IMG/VR virus record: IMGVR_UViG_3300028388_001230
Coordinates: 1 to 34,865 of that record
DNA length: 34,865 nt
From: a virus
Reading direction: 5' to 3' (one strand)
Part shown: positions 22,870 through 30,103 of the stretch, in pieces
How positions within the stretch are numbered: the stretch's first letter is position 1
Layout: every line of letters starts with the position of its first letter
Notes under the pieces: model-generated
Told to the model about the DNA's origin: nothing
Seen by the model: the letters and a program-made list of their open reading frames with translations, nothing else
The model's database searches: none
Position numbers and translations under genes: made by a program

Positions 22870-23082
22870 CTAATATATTTCATCACTTTCCACTGCATCA
22901 AATCCCTCTATCAGGCCCTCATCTTTCAGCTTCTGGGCTGCCACGTATGCTCTGGACCTGTCCTGTGGGACCAGGCTCATCATAATCTCCAGGTGGGCCC
23001 TATCCAGCTCATTCTGGCAGGTCACTCCCTCTGTATCATCCAGGATGCACTCCTGGCCCATAAATTTAAAAATCACTCTCAT
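22870..23082 (-). CDS. Small acidic protein coupled to the MuF-metallopeptidase gene
   Basis: A 70-aa acidic protein whose ATG overlaps the stop of the 604-aa MuF gene by one base (TAATG). Residues 1-25 are beta-like with two Cys (KFMGQECILDDTEGVTCQNE); the rest is helical with an acidic end (DAVESDEIY). No domain is recognised. A small acidic gene directly and tightly behind a MuF protein with a C-terminal enzyme domain is where an inhibitor or immunity protein would be encoded. It could equally be a small head protein. Confidence 0.7.
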   Translation of the reverse strand: MRVIFKFMGQECILDDTEGVTCQNELDRAHLEIMMSLVPQDRSRAYVAAQKLKDEGLIEGFDAVESDEIY

Positions 23083-24896
23083 TATTCCAGGTTTTGTAAC
23101 TTAAATATAGTCTCCAGGCCCCAGTTGAAATAGTCCGGATCTGTTTGGATAAAGTAGCCAGGGTTTTCAATAAAGTGGGTCCACCACATGCTGAACACTT
23201 CAGTAGATCCCTGGCGTATGCTGGCCCCTTCAAACATCTGGTTTATACTGGTGCCTCCCCAGCCTGACTGGTAGTATCTGCCTGTATATGGATTGATAAA
23301 CTTATCCTCCCAGCAGCCCTCCCCGTGATAGCTTACTGTGCGCTCTCCCCACTTTATTCTCCGCTTTAAAAAGTCCTTTGTGGACTGGTGCAGCACTGCA
23401 CTGTTGTGCTCCACTGCATGGCCTGCCTCATGGCATACGGTGGCCGGGCCGCTGTCTCCAAACAGTTTAATATGGTTACCTCCACAGCTGGCCCTGCCTC
23501 TTTTTTTGTAGACCGTTGCTGAGATATTCACCTGGCCGGCATCACTAACCTGGCCCACTATCCGCTCAAATAGCTGGGTAGATCTTTTTCTTACAGCTCC
23601 CAGGTTTTTACTGCCCACTGAATAATCCACATTTGATCCCTTACCCAGATCCATGATATCAGCGAACTCCTCCAGGATATCATTCTGTGCATCCCAGGTA
23701 TCATATTGGGCCCTTTTATAGGCCTTATTTGTTTCCTCCCACTGGCTGATCAGGGCCCTCCTGGTCTGGGCCAGGCCCTCATCATATCCCTGCCCGGATC
23801 TTATTCTCCTATTGTGCCTCCTGGTTACCTCATTGGCTTCATCAGCCAGTTTATTCATCTTATCCACCAGCTCTCCCTCTTTGATCTGGGACTCCCTCAT
23901 CTTTTTAAAGGCCTTGCTCTTCTCTATCTCTCTGGCCTTTTTCTGGGCAGCCTTTATCCTTGCGGCCCTGGATCCCGGCCTGGTCCTTCCAGGTGGTGGA
24001 GGTGGTGGCTCTGGTGGTTGCTCTGGCCTGGGTGTAGGTGTATCAGGGGCCTCATCCACTACCTTGGGCTCGTAGTAAACGCTACACCTGCAGTGTATAA
24101 CATTGGCCCCATCTCCGCTGTAGTCACATGGATAATCCAGGGGCTCCCCGGTTTTTTGGAATTTCTCTTCCATCTCTACCTTTTCCCCATCCGGACCATT
24201 GGGGAAGGTGCCATAGTGGTCATAGGTTCCCCGGCCTCTCCTTCGCCTGGTCCTGGAGTCCCTGGTAGATAGCCAGACTTTCATCATGGGCTCCTTGGTC
24301 TCCCTGGCTCCGGTAATACTCCCCAGGTTGCTGGCCGCTGCAACCTCGGTCCTGGCTATCCTGGCAGCCCTGTATGTGCTTATATCTCCCCAGTCATCCC
24401 TCAGCCGGTCCCGGAGCAGCTGGGCTGTCTCGCTGGCCCCAGGTGGCCTGGTCTCCATGTTGATCTGGGCCAGGGTGCCCTGGATCACTCCCACAGCCTG
24501 GCGCTTGCTCTCTCCGGTTATAGCGGTGATCCGCTCCCCTGCCTTGGCATACAGCTGAGTCCAGACACGCTCCTGGAATTGTGCATTTGTAGGTATCTCA
24601 TTCTTGCGGATCCAGTCATCCCCTTTAACCTTGGCCATCATCTTGTAGATCTCCTGGGCAAAGTATGCACCCACTACCTTGACAGTGCGCTCATAGATCC
24701 CCTCCAGGGCATCCTCCCTGATCAGGCGCTCTACCCGGTCCTCTATACTGTTAACAGTTGAGGCATCAATCTCTTTAAGCACAGGCTGGATCTGCTCCAC
24801 CAGGGCGCTCTTCCATTCCCTGGTAAAGGCCCTTGTAAACCTGTCCCTCTTGGCCTGTGTTTTCTTCCACAGCCTTTGCCTTTGCCTCTCTGTCAT
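23082..24896 (-). CDS. MuF-type head morphogenesis protein fused to a zincin metallopeptidase domain
   Basis: A 604-aa two-part protein. The MuF minor head domain occupies about residues 95-275: ARTEVAAASNLGSITGARET, an Arg-rich WLSTRDSRTRRRRGRG, DYPCDYSGDGANVIHCRCSV with the NVIHCRC signature. A proline-rich hinge (283-308, including eight Pro in ten residues) and a basic helical spacer follow. The C-terminal ~175 residues carry CHEAGHAVEH at 488-497, the zinc site HExxH with catalytic Glu490, and a likely third ligand Glu566 in QGSTEVFSM. MuF proteins enter the prohead and some are ejected with DNA. An attached enzyme domain is the layout of MuF polymorphic toxins. Usual MuF proteins are about 250-350 aa, so this one has a clear extra enzyme. 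Confidence 0.93.
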   Translation of the reverse strand: MTERQRQRLWKKTQAKRDRFTRAFTREWKSALVEQIQPVLKEIDASTVNSIEDRVERLIREDALEGIYERTVKVVGAYFAQEIYKMMAKVKGDDWIRKNEIPTNAQFQERVWTQLYAKAGERITAITGESKRQAVGVIQGTLAQINMETRPPGASETAQLLRDRLRDDWGDISTYRAARIARTEVAAASNLGSITGARETKEPMMKVWLSTRDSRTRRRRGRGTYDHYGTFPNGPDGEKVEMEEKFQKTGEPLDYPCDYSGDGANVIHCRCSVYYEPKVVDEAPDTPTPRPEQPPEPPPPPPGRTRPGSRAARIKAAQKKAREIEKSKAFKKMRESQIKEGELVDKMNKLADEANEVTRRHNRRIRSGQGYDEGLAQTRRALISQWEETNKAYKRAQYDTWDAQNDILEEFADIMDLGKGSNVDYSVGSKNLGAVRKRSTQLFERIVGQVSDAGQVNISATVYKKRGRASCGGNHIKLFGDSGPATVCHEAGHAVEHNSAVLHQSTKDFLKRRIKWGERTVSYHGEGCWEDKFINPYTGRYYQSGWGGTSINQMFEGASIRQGSTEVFSMWWTHFIENPGYFIQTDPDYFNWGLETIFKLQNLE

Positions 24897-25046
24897 TTAG
24901 TTCATATTCAACCTGATCCGCTGCTCTGGGGCCCTGGTCAGGATCCCTCCCTGGAGATCCAGCGCTCCAGTGGGGTTGTAGATCCTTGCCATCCAGCGCT
25001 CCCTGGTCAGCTTTTCCTTTTTAATCTTTGTCTCTGCCCGTTTCAT
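24897..25046 (-). CDS. Small basic protein (49 aa) between portal and MuF genes
   Basis: An ATG at 25044-25046 opens a frame ending TAA at 24897-24899, immediately followed by the MuF ATG (no spacer). The product begins MKRAETKIKKEKLTRERWMA and is strongly basic. Its N-terminus is helical, followed by a short Pro/Gly segment. It starts 5 nt after the portal stop. The tight packing on both sides supports a real gene. Short basic proteins at this place can be minor head or portal-associated components; no family is recognised. Confidence 0.7.
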   Translation of the reverse strand: MKRAETKIKKEKLTRERWMARIYNPTGALDLQGGILTRAPEQRIRLNMN

Positions 25047-25051
25047 TTTCG

Positions 25052-26455
25052 TTATTTATTGGTTAGGTGGTCCAGGTATTTATCCACTGCCTCCACATCC
25101 TGCAGGGCCTGGTCCATTGTTATCTTGTTTCCATCCACCCAGAGCTGGTCAGTACCAGGGGCCTCTAGGGGCTCATAGTCTAATACCTTCCTTTTCTCAT
25201 CCGGTGTCAGCATATCGGCATCCCTCAGCCAGTCCATCAGCTGCTTTATATCGGTCTGCAGCTCCGGGATGGCCTGGAGATCCATATCCAGCCAGTACTT
25301 TCTATTATCCCTCTTCTCAAAGCCAGGGATCCACCAGCGGTTTACCTCATCCCTCAGGCTCCTCATCTCCGGGATTACAGCCTGGGTGTAGGCTCCTGCC
25401 TTGGCCTCCTTGTAGGTGTTGTAAGTCTTGCTATCCGGATCATTAAAGAGCTGGGAGGCCAGTCCATAGATAGCGCACATCCTCCTGAGATCTACATTTT
25501 CCTGCTCTATGATCTTCAGATCTACAGGGCTCATGGCCATCTGCTGCCACTTGACAGCTGCACCGGTTACCATAATCTTGCCCCTGTTGTTAGCTCCTCC
25601 AAACTTCTGGTAATACTTGTGCTCTATCTGCTTGGCCTGGTCTGGAGTCAGGCTGCTGCCATCTTGTGCATCTCCCACATACCTGGACAGCATGCCCACA
25701 GCTCCCATGTTTTGTAGGCTCTTCACGCTGGCAGTTATACTATCGTTGCTCCTCTGTATCAGCCTGGATCCTGCCTGTAGTGGGCTCAGGCCATAGAGGC
25801 CTCCCATGCTGTAGGGTAGCGGATTCCAGCGCTTGCTATGCATCACATATTCCTTGGGGATCTTCTTGGTAGGATCTCCCAGCCAGTAATAGTGCGCCAG
25901 GGGCTCCATAGGGCTGCCATATTTAGCTCCAATGAACTGGGCAGGCAAGACATCCAGCTGGACAAACAGGCCGTTATTTGGCCCCGTTTCAGGTGCCAGG
26001 CCATGGATAAAGGTGTTGCCTGTAATCAGCTTGTATCCCAGGACCTGCTCTATAAACTCGCTTTGTGCCTGGAGCTCATTGGGTCTCTTCCAGATATCTA
26101 CCACATCATGCTGCTGGATAGGCTCCACTGCCTTGGTCTCCAGGATAGGGTAGCGGATCCTGTCTGTAGGATCCAGGTTTTTCCACCGGTTGAGGCTCTT
26201 GTCATCCTTCACCTCGTAAAAGGTCCAGGGGATCTGGGCAGCCAGCCTGGTCATATATCCCACTATCATATACACCAGGGGATTCCCCATGTATCCCTCG
26301 GTTACCAGCTCCTCCTTTTTCGTACTCATGAAGCTGGGAGCTCCTGCTCCATACATGGTGTCAGTAGTGCCATCATTGAAGGGTAGCCAGCTCTTTACTA
26401 TTGCATCCTGCACCCCTGGAGGTAGCAGCTTAGTCCATATGGATCTCTTTGTCAT
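25052..26455 (-). CDS. Portal protein (HK97-type)
   Basis: A 467-aa protein forming the dodecameric portal through which DNA enters and leaves. The recognisable pattern includes EGYMGNPLVYMIVGYMTRLA near residue 55, IYGLSPLQAGSR-like GLYGLSPLQAGSRLIQRSND, the GAVGMLSRYVGDAQDGSSLT block and QEN/VDLRRMCAIYGLASQLFN, all typical of HK97 gp3-like portals. Long charged helices end the protein. It overlaps terL by an ATGA junction, and the terL-portal-head order is standard. Confidence 0.95.
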   Translation of the reverse strand: MTKRSIWTKLLPPGVQDAIVKSWLPFNDGTTDTMYGAGAPSFMSTKKEELVTEGYMGNPLVYMIVGYMTRLAAQIPWTFYEVKDDKSLNRWKNLDPTDRIRYPILETKAVEPIQQHDVVDIWKRPNELQAQSEFIEQVLGYKLITGNTFIHGLAPETGPNNGLFVQLDVLPAQFIGAKYGSPMEPLAHYYWLGDPTKKIPKEYVMHSKRWNPLPYSMGGLYGLSPLQAGSRLIQRSNDSITASVKSLQNMGAVGMLSRYVGDAQDGSSLTPDQAKQIEHKYYQKFGGANNRGKIMVTGAAVKWQQMAMSPVDLKIIEQENVDLRRMCAIYGLASQLFNDPDSKTYNTYKEAKAGAYTQAVIPEMRSLRDEVNRWWIPGFEKRDNRKYWLDMDLQAIPELQTDIKQLMDWLRDADMLTPDEKRKVLDYEPLEAPGTDQLWVDGNKITMDQALQDVEAVDKYLDHLTNK

Positions 26456-27717
26456 ACCACAAAAAATGTATCTCGTTTAAGCATTAAATCTGTAACGGCC
26501 CAGACCATTGCATCTACCCGGTCCGGGCTTTTTTCTCCCTCGCTTGCTGCCCATGTTACCATCTGTGTCTCTAGCCTGGGCAAAGCACCTACATGCTTTA
26601 CCTTGTGCTGCTCATAGAGCGCCAGGATAGGCTCTGCCCTGGTTACCTTTCCCCTGGAGGCATGTACTTTGGTATAGCTTACTGATGGGTCTATGGTCCT
26701 GATCACTTGCTCAATCAGGTCCCCTCCATTGTTCACCTCTCCCAGGATCCTGTCGGCCTTGTTTACCTGGTAGGCCCCTATAGCTCTCCTGGCCCACTCA
26801 GTAGGTGTATAGATCCCACTCAGATCCTCCAGGATATAGCAGCGGCCATCCTCTCCCTTGCCGGCTACCACTATCCCAGTCTCATCACTGTCCTGGTTGC
26901 TGGTTACAGCTGGATCTATAGCTACCACTACCCGGACCAGGTTAGGGGCTTTATCCACCCTGGCCTCATCTATGTGCTTTTGCTTCCAGAGGGCTCCCTC
27001 CAGGTCCTCCAGGATCTCTGCATGGAGCTCCTGCCTCCCTATCCTGGTTCCTTCGTACTTGCTTATGATGGTATTCAGAAATGCATCAGCCAGGTTGGCC
27101 TTATTATCATAGGTGGATCCCCTGGTCACCACACTACTGTCAGCCTTTACCAGCTCCTTGATCAGCTTGATGGGCCTGGGTGTAGTTGTCACCAGGACCT
27201 GGGGATCCTGTCCCAGCCTGAGCCCCATCATGGCATTATCCCAGGCCTCATCAGCGTATTTCCAACTGGCAAGCTCATCCACCCACATCTTGTAACACTG
27301 TGGGCCCCTGAGTGCATCTGGCTCATCCGCTGAAAAGAGCACACCCTTGGCACCATTGGGCCAGGTTAGCCTCTTCTTGCTGGGCTCGTATTTTGGTCTA
27401 TTGTGATCAGGGTGGACTGCGAGGATCCCGGCTGGGCCCTCTATCATGGTATCCCTCATATCGGCAGCGGTCCTGCCTATCAGGTGTATAATCGGATGGC
27501 TGTCGCTCCAGATCCTTACGGTCTCAGCTCCGGTCCTGGTCTTGCCAAAGCCCCGGCCAGCTATTACCAGCCAGGTGGTCCAGTCTCCAGGTGGGAGCTT
27601 CTGGGCATCCCTGGCCTGTAGTGTCCACCGGTAGCTTACCTCAGTCAGCAGAGCCTCCAGCTCCTGCCTGTCCGGTGCGCTTAACGACTGCAACAATTCT
27701 GCTGATAAGTTCATCAT
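26452..27717 (-). CDS. terL: Terminase large subunit
   Basis: A 421-aa packaging motor and nuclease. The ATPase domain has Walker A AGRGFGKTR at 53-61, Walker B MWVDE at 144-148 and the coupling motif LVTTTPRP near 175-182. The nuclease domain has Asp268 in VVAIDPAV, an acidic LGEVNNGGD around 325-333 and Asp402 in RVDAMVWAVTDL. The order and spacing fit HK97-type terminases. The ORF begins 77 nt inside terS; ATG at 27717 or the adjacent codon are both possible, with the shared reading of two frames in that stretch. No large insertion or intein is seen. Confidence 0.96.
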   Translation of the reverse strand: MMNLSAELLQSLSAPDRQELEALLTEVSYRWTLQARDAQKLPPGDWTTWLVIAGRGFGKTRTGAETVRIWSDSHPIIHLIGRTAADMRDTMIEGPAGILAVHPDHNRPKYEPSKKRLTWPNGAKGVLFSADEPDALRGPQCYKMWVDELASWKYADEAWDNAMMGLRLGQDPQVLVTTTPRPIKLIKELVKADSSVVTRGSTYDNKANLADAFLNTIISKYEGTRIGRQELHAEILEDLEGALWKQKHIDEARVDKAPNLVRVVVAIDPAVTSNQDSDETGIVVAGKGEDGRCYILEDLSGIYTPTEWARRAIGAYQVNKADRILGEVNNGGDLIEQVIRTIDPSVSYTKVHASRGKVTRAEPILALYEQHKVKHVGALPRLETQMVTWAASEGEKSPDRVDAMVWAVTDLMLKRDTFFVV

Positions 27718-28009
27718 CTGAATAGTTATTCAGGACCCCATCTGCCTCCAGGTTGAGGCTTTCCTTAGGCTTACCCAGGATCCTATCCAGGTAGACCTCA
27801 GCTGCTGCCAGGCTGCCATTCTCTTGCACTGCTTTCTGGTAGATCATCTCCAGGACTATCATCACCCTCTCCGCTTTGATCCTCCTGCCCTGGGCCCATC
27901 CTGCCTCCAGGATCTCGTCCTGAGTGACCCCATGCTCTCCTATCTGCTTCAGCACCTCCTTGTAGCGCTTTTTGTCTCCTGTCCTGATATGTGCCTGCCC
28001 TCCAGCCAT
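27641..28009 (-). CDS. terS: Terminase small subunit
   Basis: A 122-aa protein that would bind the packaging start site and recruit TerL. It has an N-terminal basic helix-turn-helix region (EVLKQIGEHGVTQDEILEAG followed by WAQGRRIKAERVMIVLE) and a helical central oligomerisation segment, with an acidic end. It is directly upstream of terL, overlapping by 77 nt. Its ATG lies 29 nt after a terminator hairpin, so it is the first gene of the late block. The family is divergent; the call rests on position, size and the HTH-like start. Confidence 0.8.
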   Translation of the reverse strand: MAGGQAHIRTGDKKRYKEVLKQIGEHGVTQDEILEAGWAQGRRIKAERVMIVLEMIYQKAVQENGSLAAAEVYLDRILGKPKESLNLEADGVLNNYSDDELISRIVAVVKRTGQAGAGGSAD

Positions 28010-28038
28010 GCTGTGACTTGTTTAATTGCTAACAATAC

Positions 28039-28073
28039 AAAAAAAAGGCCAGACTCTATACATGCCCGGCCCT
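28039..28073 (-). terminator. Rho-independent terminator at the end of the early/middle operon
   Basis: The minus-strand RNA forms a 10-bp stem (AGGGCCGGGC with GTCTGGCCTT, three G-U pairs) and a 9-nt loop, followed by eight U. It lies 48 nt after the stop of the HTH gene and 29 nt before the terS ATG. It marks the boundary of the early and late blocks. Its 3' arm and U-run share GTCTGGCC and the T-run with the terminator at 4151-4185. Confidence 0.9.
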
Positions 28074-28120
28074 TTAATTTATCAGTTTTGTTGGTTATAT
28101 CTGACTCTCTGTATATTGCG

Positions 28121-28828
28121 CTACATTCTTTTGTGAATCTGTTTGCCATTTATGTGTATAGCTGTGATCATCTCAGCGCCTGCATCATATTCCAGGGTTA
28201 TACCCAGGGCCAGAGGTATCTGAATAAATCCCACCACAGATCCAGGGGCCAGCGGTTTAATACGGTAGACAAGATCCAGCAAATAAAGTAGATTGTTTCC
28301 TGTAGCCAGCCAGGCCATTATGCCACCCTCAGGGTCCTGTTTTGTTTTTGCCGGCTGACCCTTCCTTTCCTTAAAACAATTCACCAGGGCCTCTGTATTG
28401 AGCTCAATCTGAGCCAGCAGGTCCTCCACCCGGACCTGGTGCTCCGTGTCATCTACGGGCCTCTCTGGTGTTTCTGTGGCCGCTTTATGGTCTCCATCCA
28501 TCTCCCGGACCAGCTTCTCTGCTTCCATCATGGCCTCATCCATCTCCCTGGCCAGCGTTTTCTTTTTCTGCTTCTGTGGCTTTGCCGGCTTTACATCCTT
28601 CCTGGTATCGGTAAAATAGGCCACCGGTGCCATGCCACTCTTTTCCCACTCATCCAGCAGGAGCCAGACCTTATCCGTTACCCGGTGCCTGTGTTTGTCA
28701 CTACGGGCCCAGGTTAAATAATTGGGGTGTATGCCCATCAGATCAGCCAGCTGTCCATTGGTTGCGCCTGACTGGTGCAGCTCCTTGGTCAGCTTTTTAA
28801 TGATATTGTCCTGTCTTAATTTTTCCAT
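28121..28828 (-). CDS. HTH DNA-binding regulator, last gene of the early block
   Basis: A 235-aa protein. Residues ~15-65 form a helix-turn-helix (ATNGQLADLMGIHPNYLTWA with RSDKHRHRVTDKVWLL). A Lys/Glu-rich linker and coiled coil (80-150) follow. The C-terminal ~70 residues contain a hydrophobic segment (NNLLYLLDLVYRIKPLAPGS) and a beta-rich ending. As the last early gene, just before the terminator at the late-block boundary, it is a candidate late-gene activator or antiterminator, or an operator-binding repressor. None of these is shown. The start at 28828 is preceded directly by AGGAGG, with no proper SD spacing. Confidence 0.75.
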   Translation of the reverse strand: MEKLRQDNIIKKLTKELHQSGATNGQLADLMGIHPNYLTWARSDKHRHRVTDKVWLLLDEWEKSGMAPVAYFTDTRKDVKPAKPQKQKKKTLAREMDEAMMEAEKLVREMDGDHKAATETPERPVDDTEHQVRVEDLLAQIELNTEALVNCFKERKGQPAKTKQDPEGGIMAWLATGNNLLYLLDLVYRIKPLAPGSVVGFIQIPLALGITLEYDAGAEMITAIHINGKQIHKRM

Positions 28829-28842
28829 CCTCCTGGTTTTTA

Positions 28843-29469
28843 TTAATTGTCAAACTGTAAATTGATAACGGTCCCAGCTGCCAGCTCCTGGTAGTAGGTA
28901 GTGCTGTCACAGCTGCAGAGATATTGCCCTGGAGTATACCAGGTAGACAGGTAGGTCCCATCCCCTGCCCTGGGATAAAATGTGACTTGTGCATAATCCT
29001 CCCAGATGGTGTCCCAGGAGGCCAGCTGTGGGTATTTCACCAGGGCTGAGTCAGGCCTCCGGTCCACTGCCTGCTGGATGGAGTGCGCTGTGTAGTAGTG
29101 GGCTGCCTCCATAAGATCTCCCACTATATCCACACTGTAGCTCATCAGTGACTCATCCAGAGTGATCACAGGAGGGATGGTATCCAGGGCTATGACCCTA
29201 AACTCTACCCGGTCCTGGTTTCCGCTGATATCTGTGGCAGTGATCACCACATCCATAAAGGGATTACCAGCGTCCAATATGCTGCCCGGATCCGGTTCCT
29301 GGAGCAGGACCACTCCCTCACAGTTATCCTGGACAGTTACAGCGTCCCGATAATCAGGGAGCTCTGCCTGGCAGGTGCTGTCTAAATAGATCATTTGGTC
29401 TGGTATTTGACCTATACAGGTACAGCCTACCAAAAGGGCTGCGGTTAAAAATAATACTGCTTTTTTCAT
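28843..29469 (-). CDS. Lipoprotein with HYR-like domain (possible superinfection-exclusion factor)
   Basis: A 208-aa protein starting at MKKAVLFLTAALLVGCTCIG: a short basic N-terminus, hydrophobic core and lipobox LLVGC with Cys16, so the mature protein is lipid-anchored in the envelope. The ATG ten codons upstream would add an unneeded extension. Mature residues ~30-100 include PDPGSILDAGNPFMDVVITA then DISGNQDRVEFRVIALDTIP, matching the HYR (hyalin repeat) immunoglobulin-like domain. The C-terminal half (DSALVKYPQLASWDTIWEDY, ...) is beta-rich and Cys-containing (CSC). Phage lipoproteins of this kind often block receptors to exclude other phages. It lies right behind the sulfotransferase gene. 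Confidence 0.8.
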   Translation of the reverse strand: MKKAVLFLTAALLVGCTCIGQIPDQMIYLDSTCQAELPDYRDAVTVQDNCEGVVLLQEPDPGSILDAGNPFMDVVITATDISGNQDRVEFRVIALDTIPPVITLDESLMSYSVDIVGDLMEAAHYYTAHSIQQAVDRRPDSALVKYPQLASWDTIWEDYAQVTFYPRAGDGTYLSTWYTPGQYLCSCDSTTYYQELAAGTVINLQFDN

Positions 29470-29471
29470 AG

Positions 29472-29485
29472 TTGTAAATTTACAA
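29472..29485. promoter_or_regulatory. 14-bp palindrome at the lipoprotein start
   Basis: TTGTAAATTTACAA is a perfect palindrome two bases upstream of the lipoprotein ATG, overlapping the sulfotransferase stop. Its minus strand also contains TAAATTTA, a seven-of-eight match to the Bacteroidota -7 element, without a good -33 box. It could be an operator for separate control of the lipoprotein. Confidence 0.35.
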
Positions 29486-30103
29486 TTTTTCACGTTCATA
29501 TCCTATCTGTTTAATTATCTCATAATGCTCCAGGTCCCTGGCCACCCATCCATCACAGGCCAGGGATGAGCCTCCTGTCATATCCTGCAACGGTTGCTTG
29601 TTTTGCCAGGTCCTAAACTCCATATGCTTTGCCCTGGGTGGTGGATCCTCCCAGTCAGGTGCCTGGAGAACTTTATCCAGGCTGGGTCTGGAGATCCCGG
29701 CCCATTTCATGCAGTCTATAAGATCCTGGCGGCTACTCATCAGGCGCTCATATTTGACCGGCAATATATCCAGCCGGCTGTGGGCCTCCTTCCAAGCTGT
29801 GGCATACTGCAGATAATCCTTGACCTGGTGGTGGTGGATATCCTTCCACTTTTCCCCAAAGCGTAAACGAATAGATCCAAAGATATCCCAGGGGTTTTTT
29901 ATGATCATGATCCGCTTACAGCCTGGGTATTCATGGATAGGTAGGCCTGTAAATTTCCAGACCAGGTGCTGGTAGCTGCCATCTACTATCCCAGGCGCAT
30001 AGGTTTCCCGAAGGATCTCCAGCACACCCTCCTGGGATCCTATAACCCTGCGGAGTATGCTGGTGCCACTGTGTGGAAATCCATTAATAACAATTTTATT
30101 CAT
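29480..30103 (-). CDS. Sulfotransferase (PAPS-dependent, P-loop fold)
   Basis: A 207-aa enzyme expected to move sulfate from PAPS to a sugar, peptide or other acceptor. The 5'-phosphosulfate loop is GFPHSGTSILRRVIG at residues 8-22 (the family's P-x-SGT-[ST] motif). The 3'-phosphate site is KNPWDIFGSIRLRF at 69-82, with the expected Arg/Lys-x-P-x-D...S...R spacing. The length is near the short prokaryotic members. No signal peptide is present. A PAPS-reductase-family gene sits in the same operon. Target unknown: host surface glycan or virion decoration are both possible. The gene is preceded by the same 16-base leader that precedes the 66-aa gene upstream. Confidence 0.9.
   Translation of the reverse strand: MNKIVINGFPHSGTSILRRVIGSQEGVLEILRETYAPGIVDGSYQHLVWKFTGLPIHEYPGCKRIMIIKNPWDIFGSIRLRFGEKWKDIHHHQVKDYLQYATAWKEAHSRLDILPVKYERLMSSRQDLIDCMKWAGISRPSLDKVLQAPDWEDPPPRAKHMEFRTWQNKQPLQDMTGGSSLACDGWVARDLEHYEIIKQIGYEREKL

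Noticed and set aside
26707-27333. 208-codon plus-strand frame over terL
   Set aside because: It is antisense to the terminase nuclease domain. There is no start context and its composition is a mirror of terL codon bias.
27949-28149. 66-aa minus-strand frame overlapping the early terminator and terS start
   Set aside because: It would read through the terminator hairpin and lies out of frame over the terS coding sequence; it has no domain or convincing leader.
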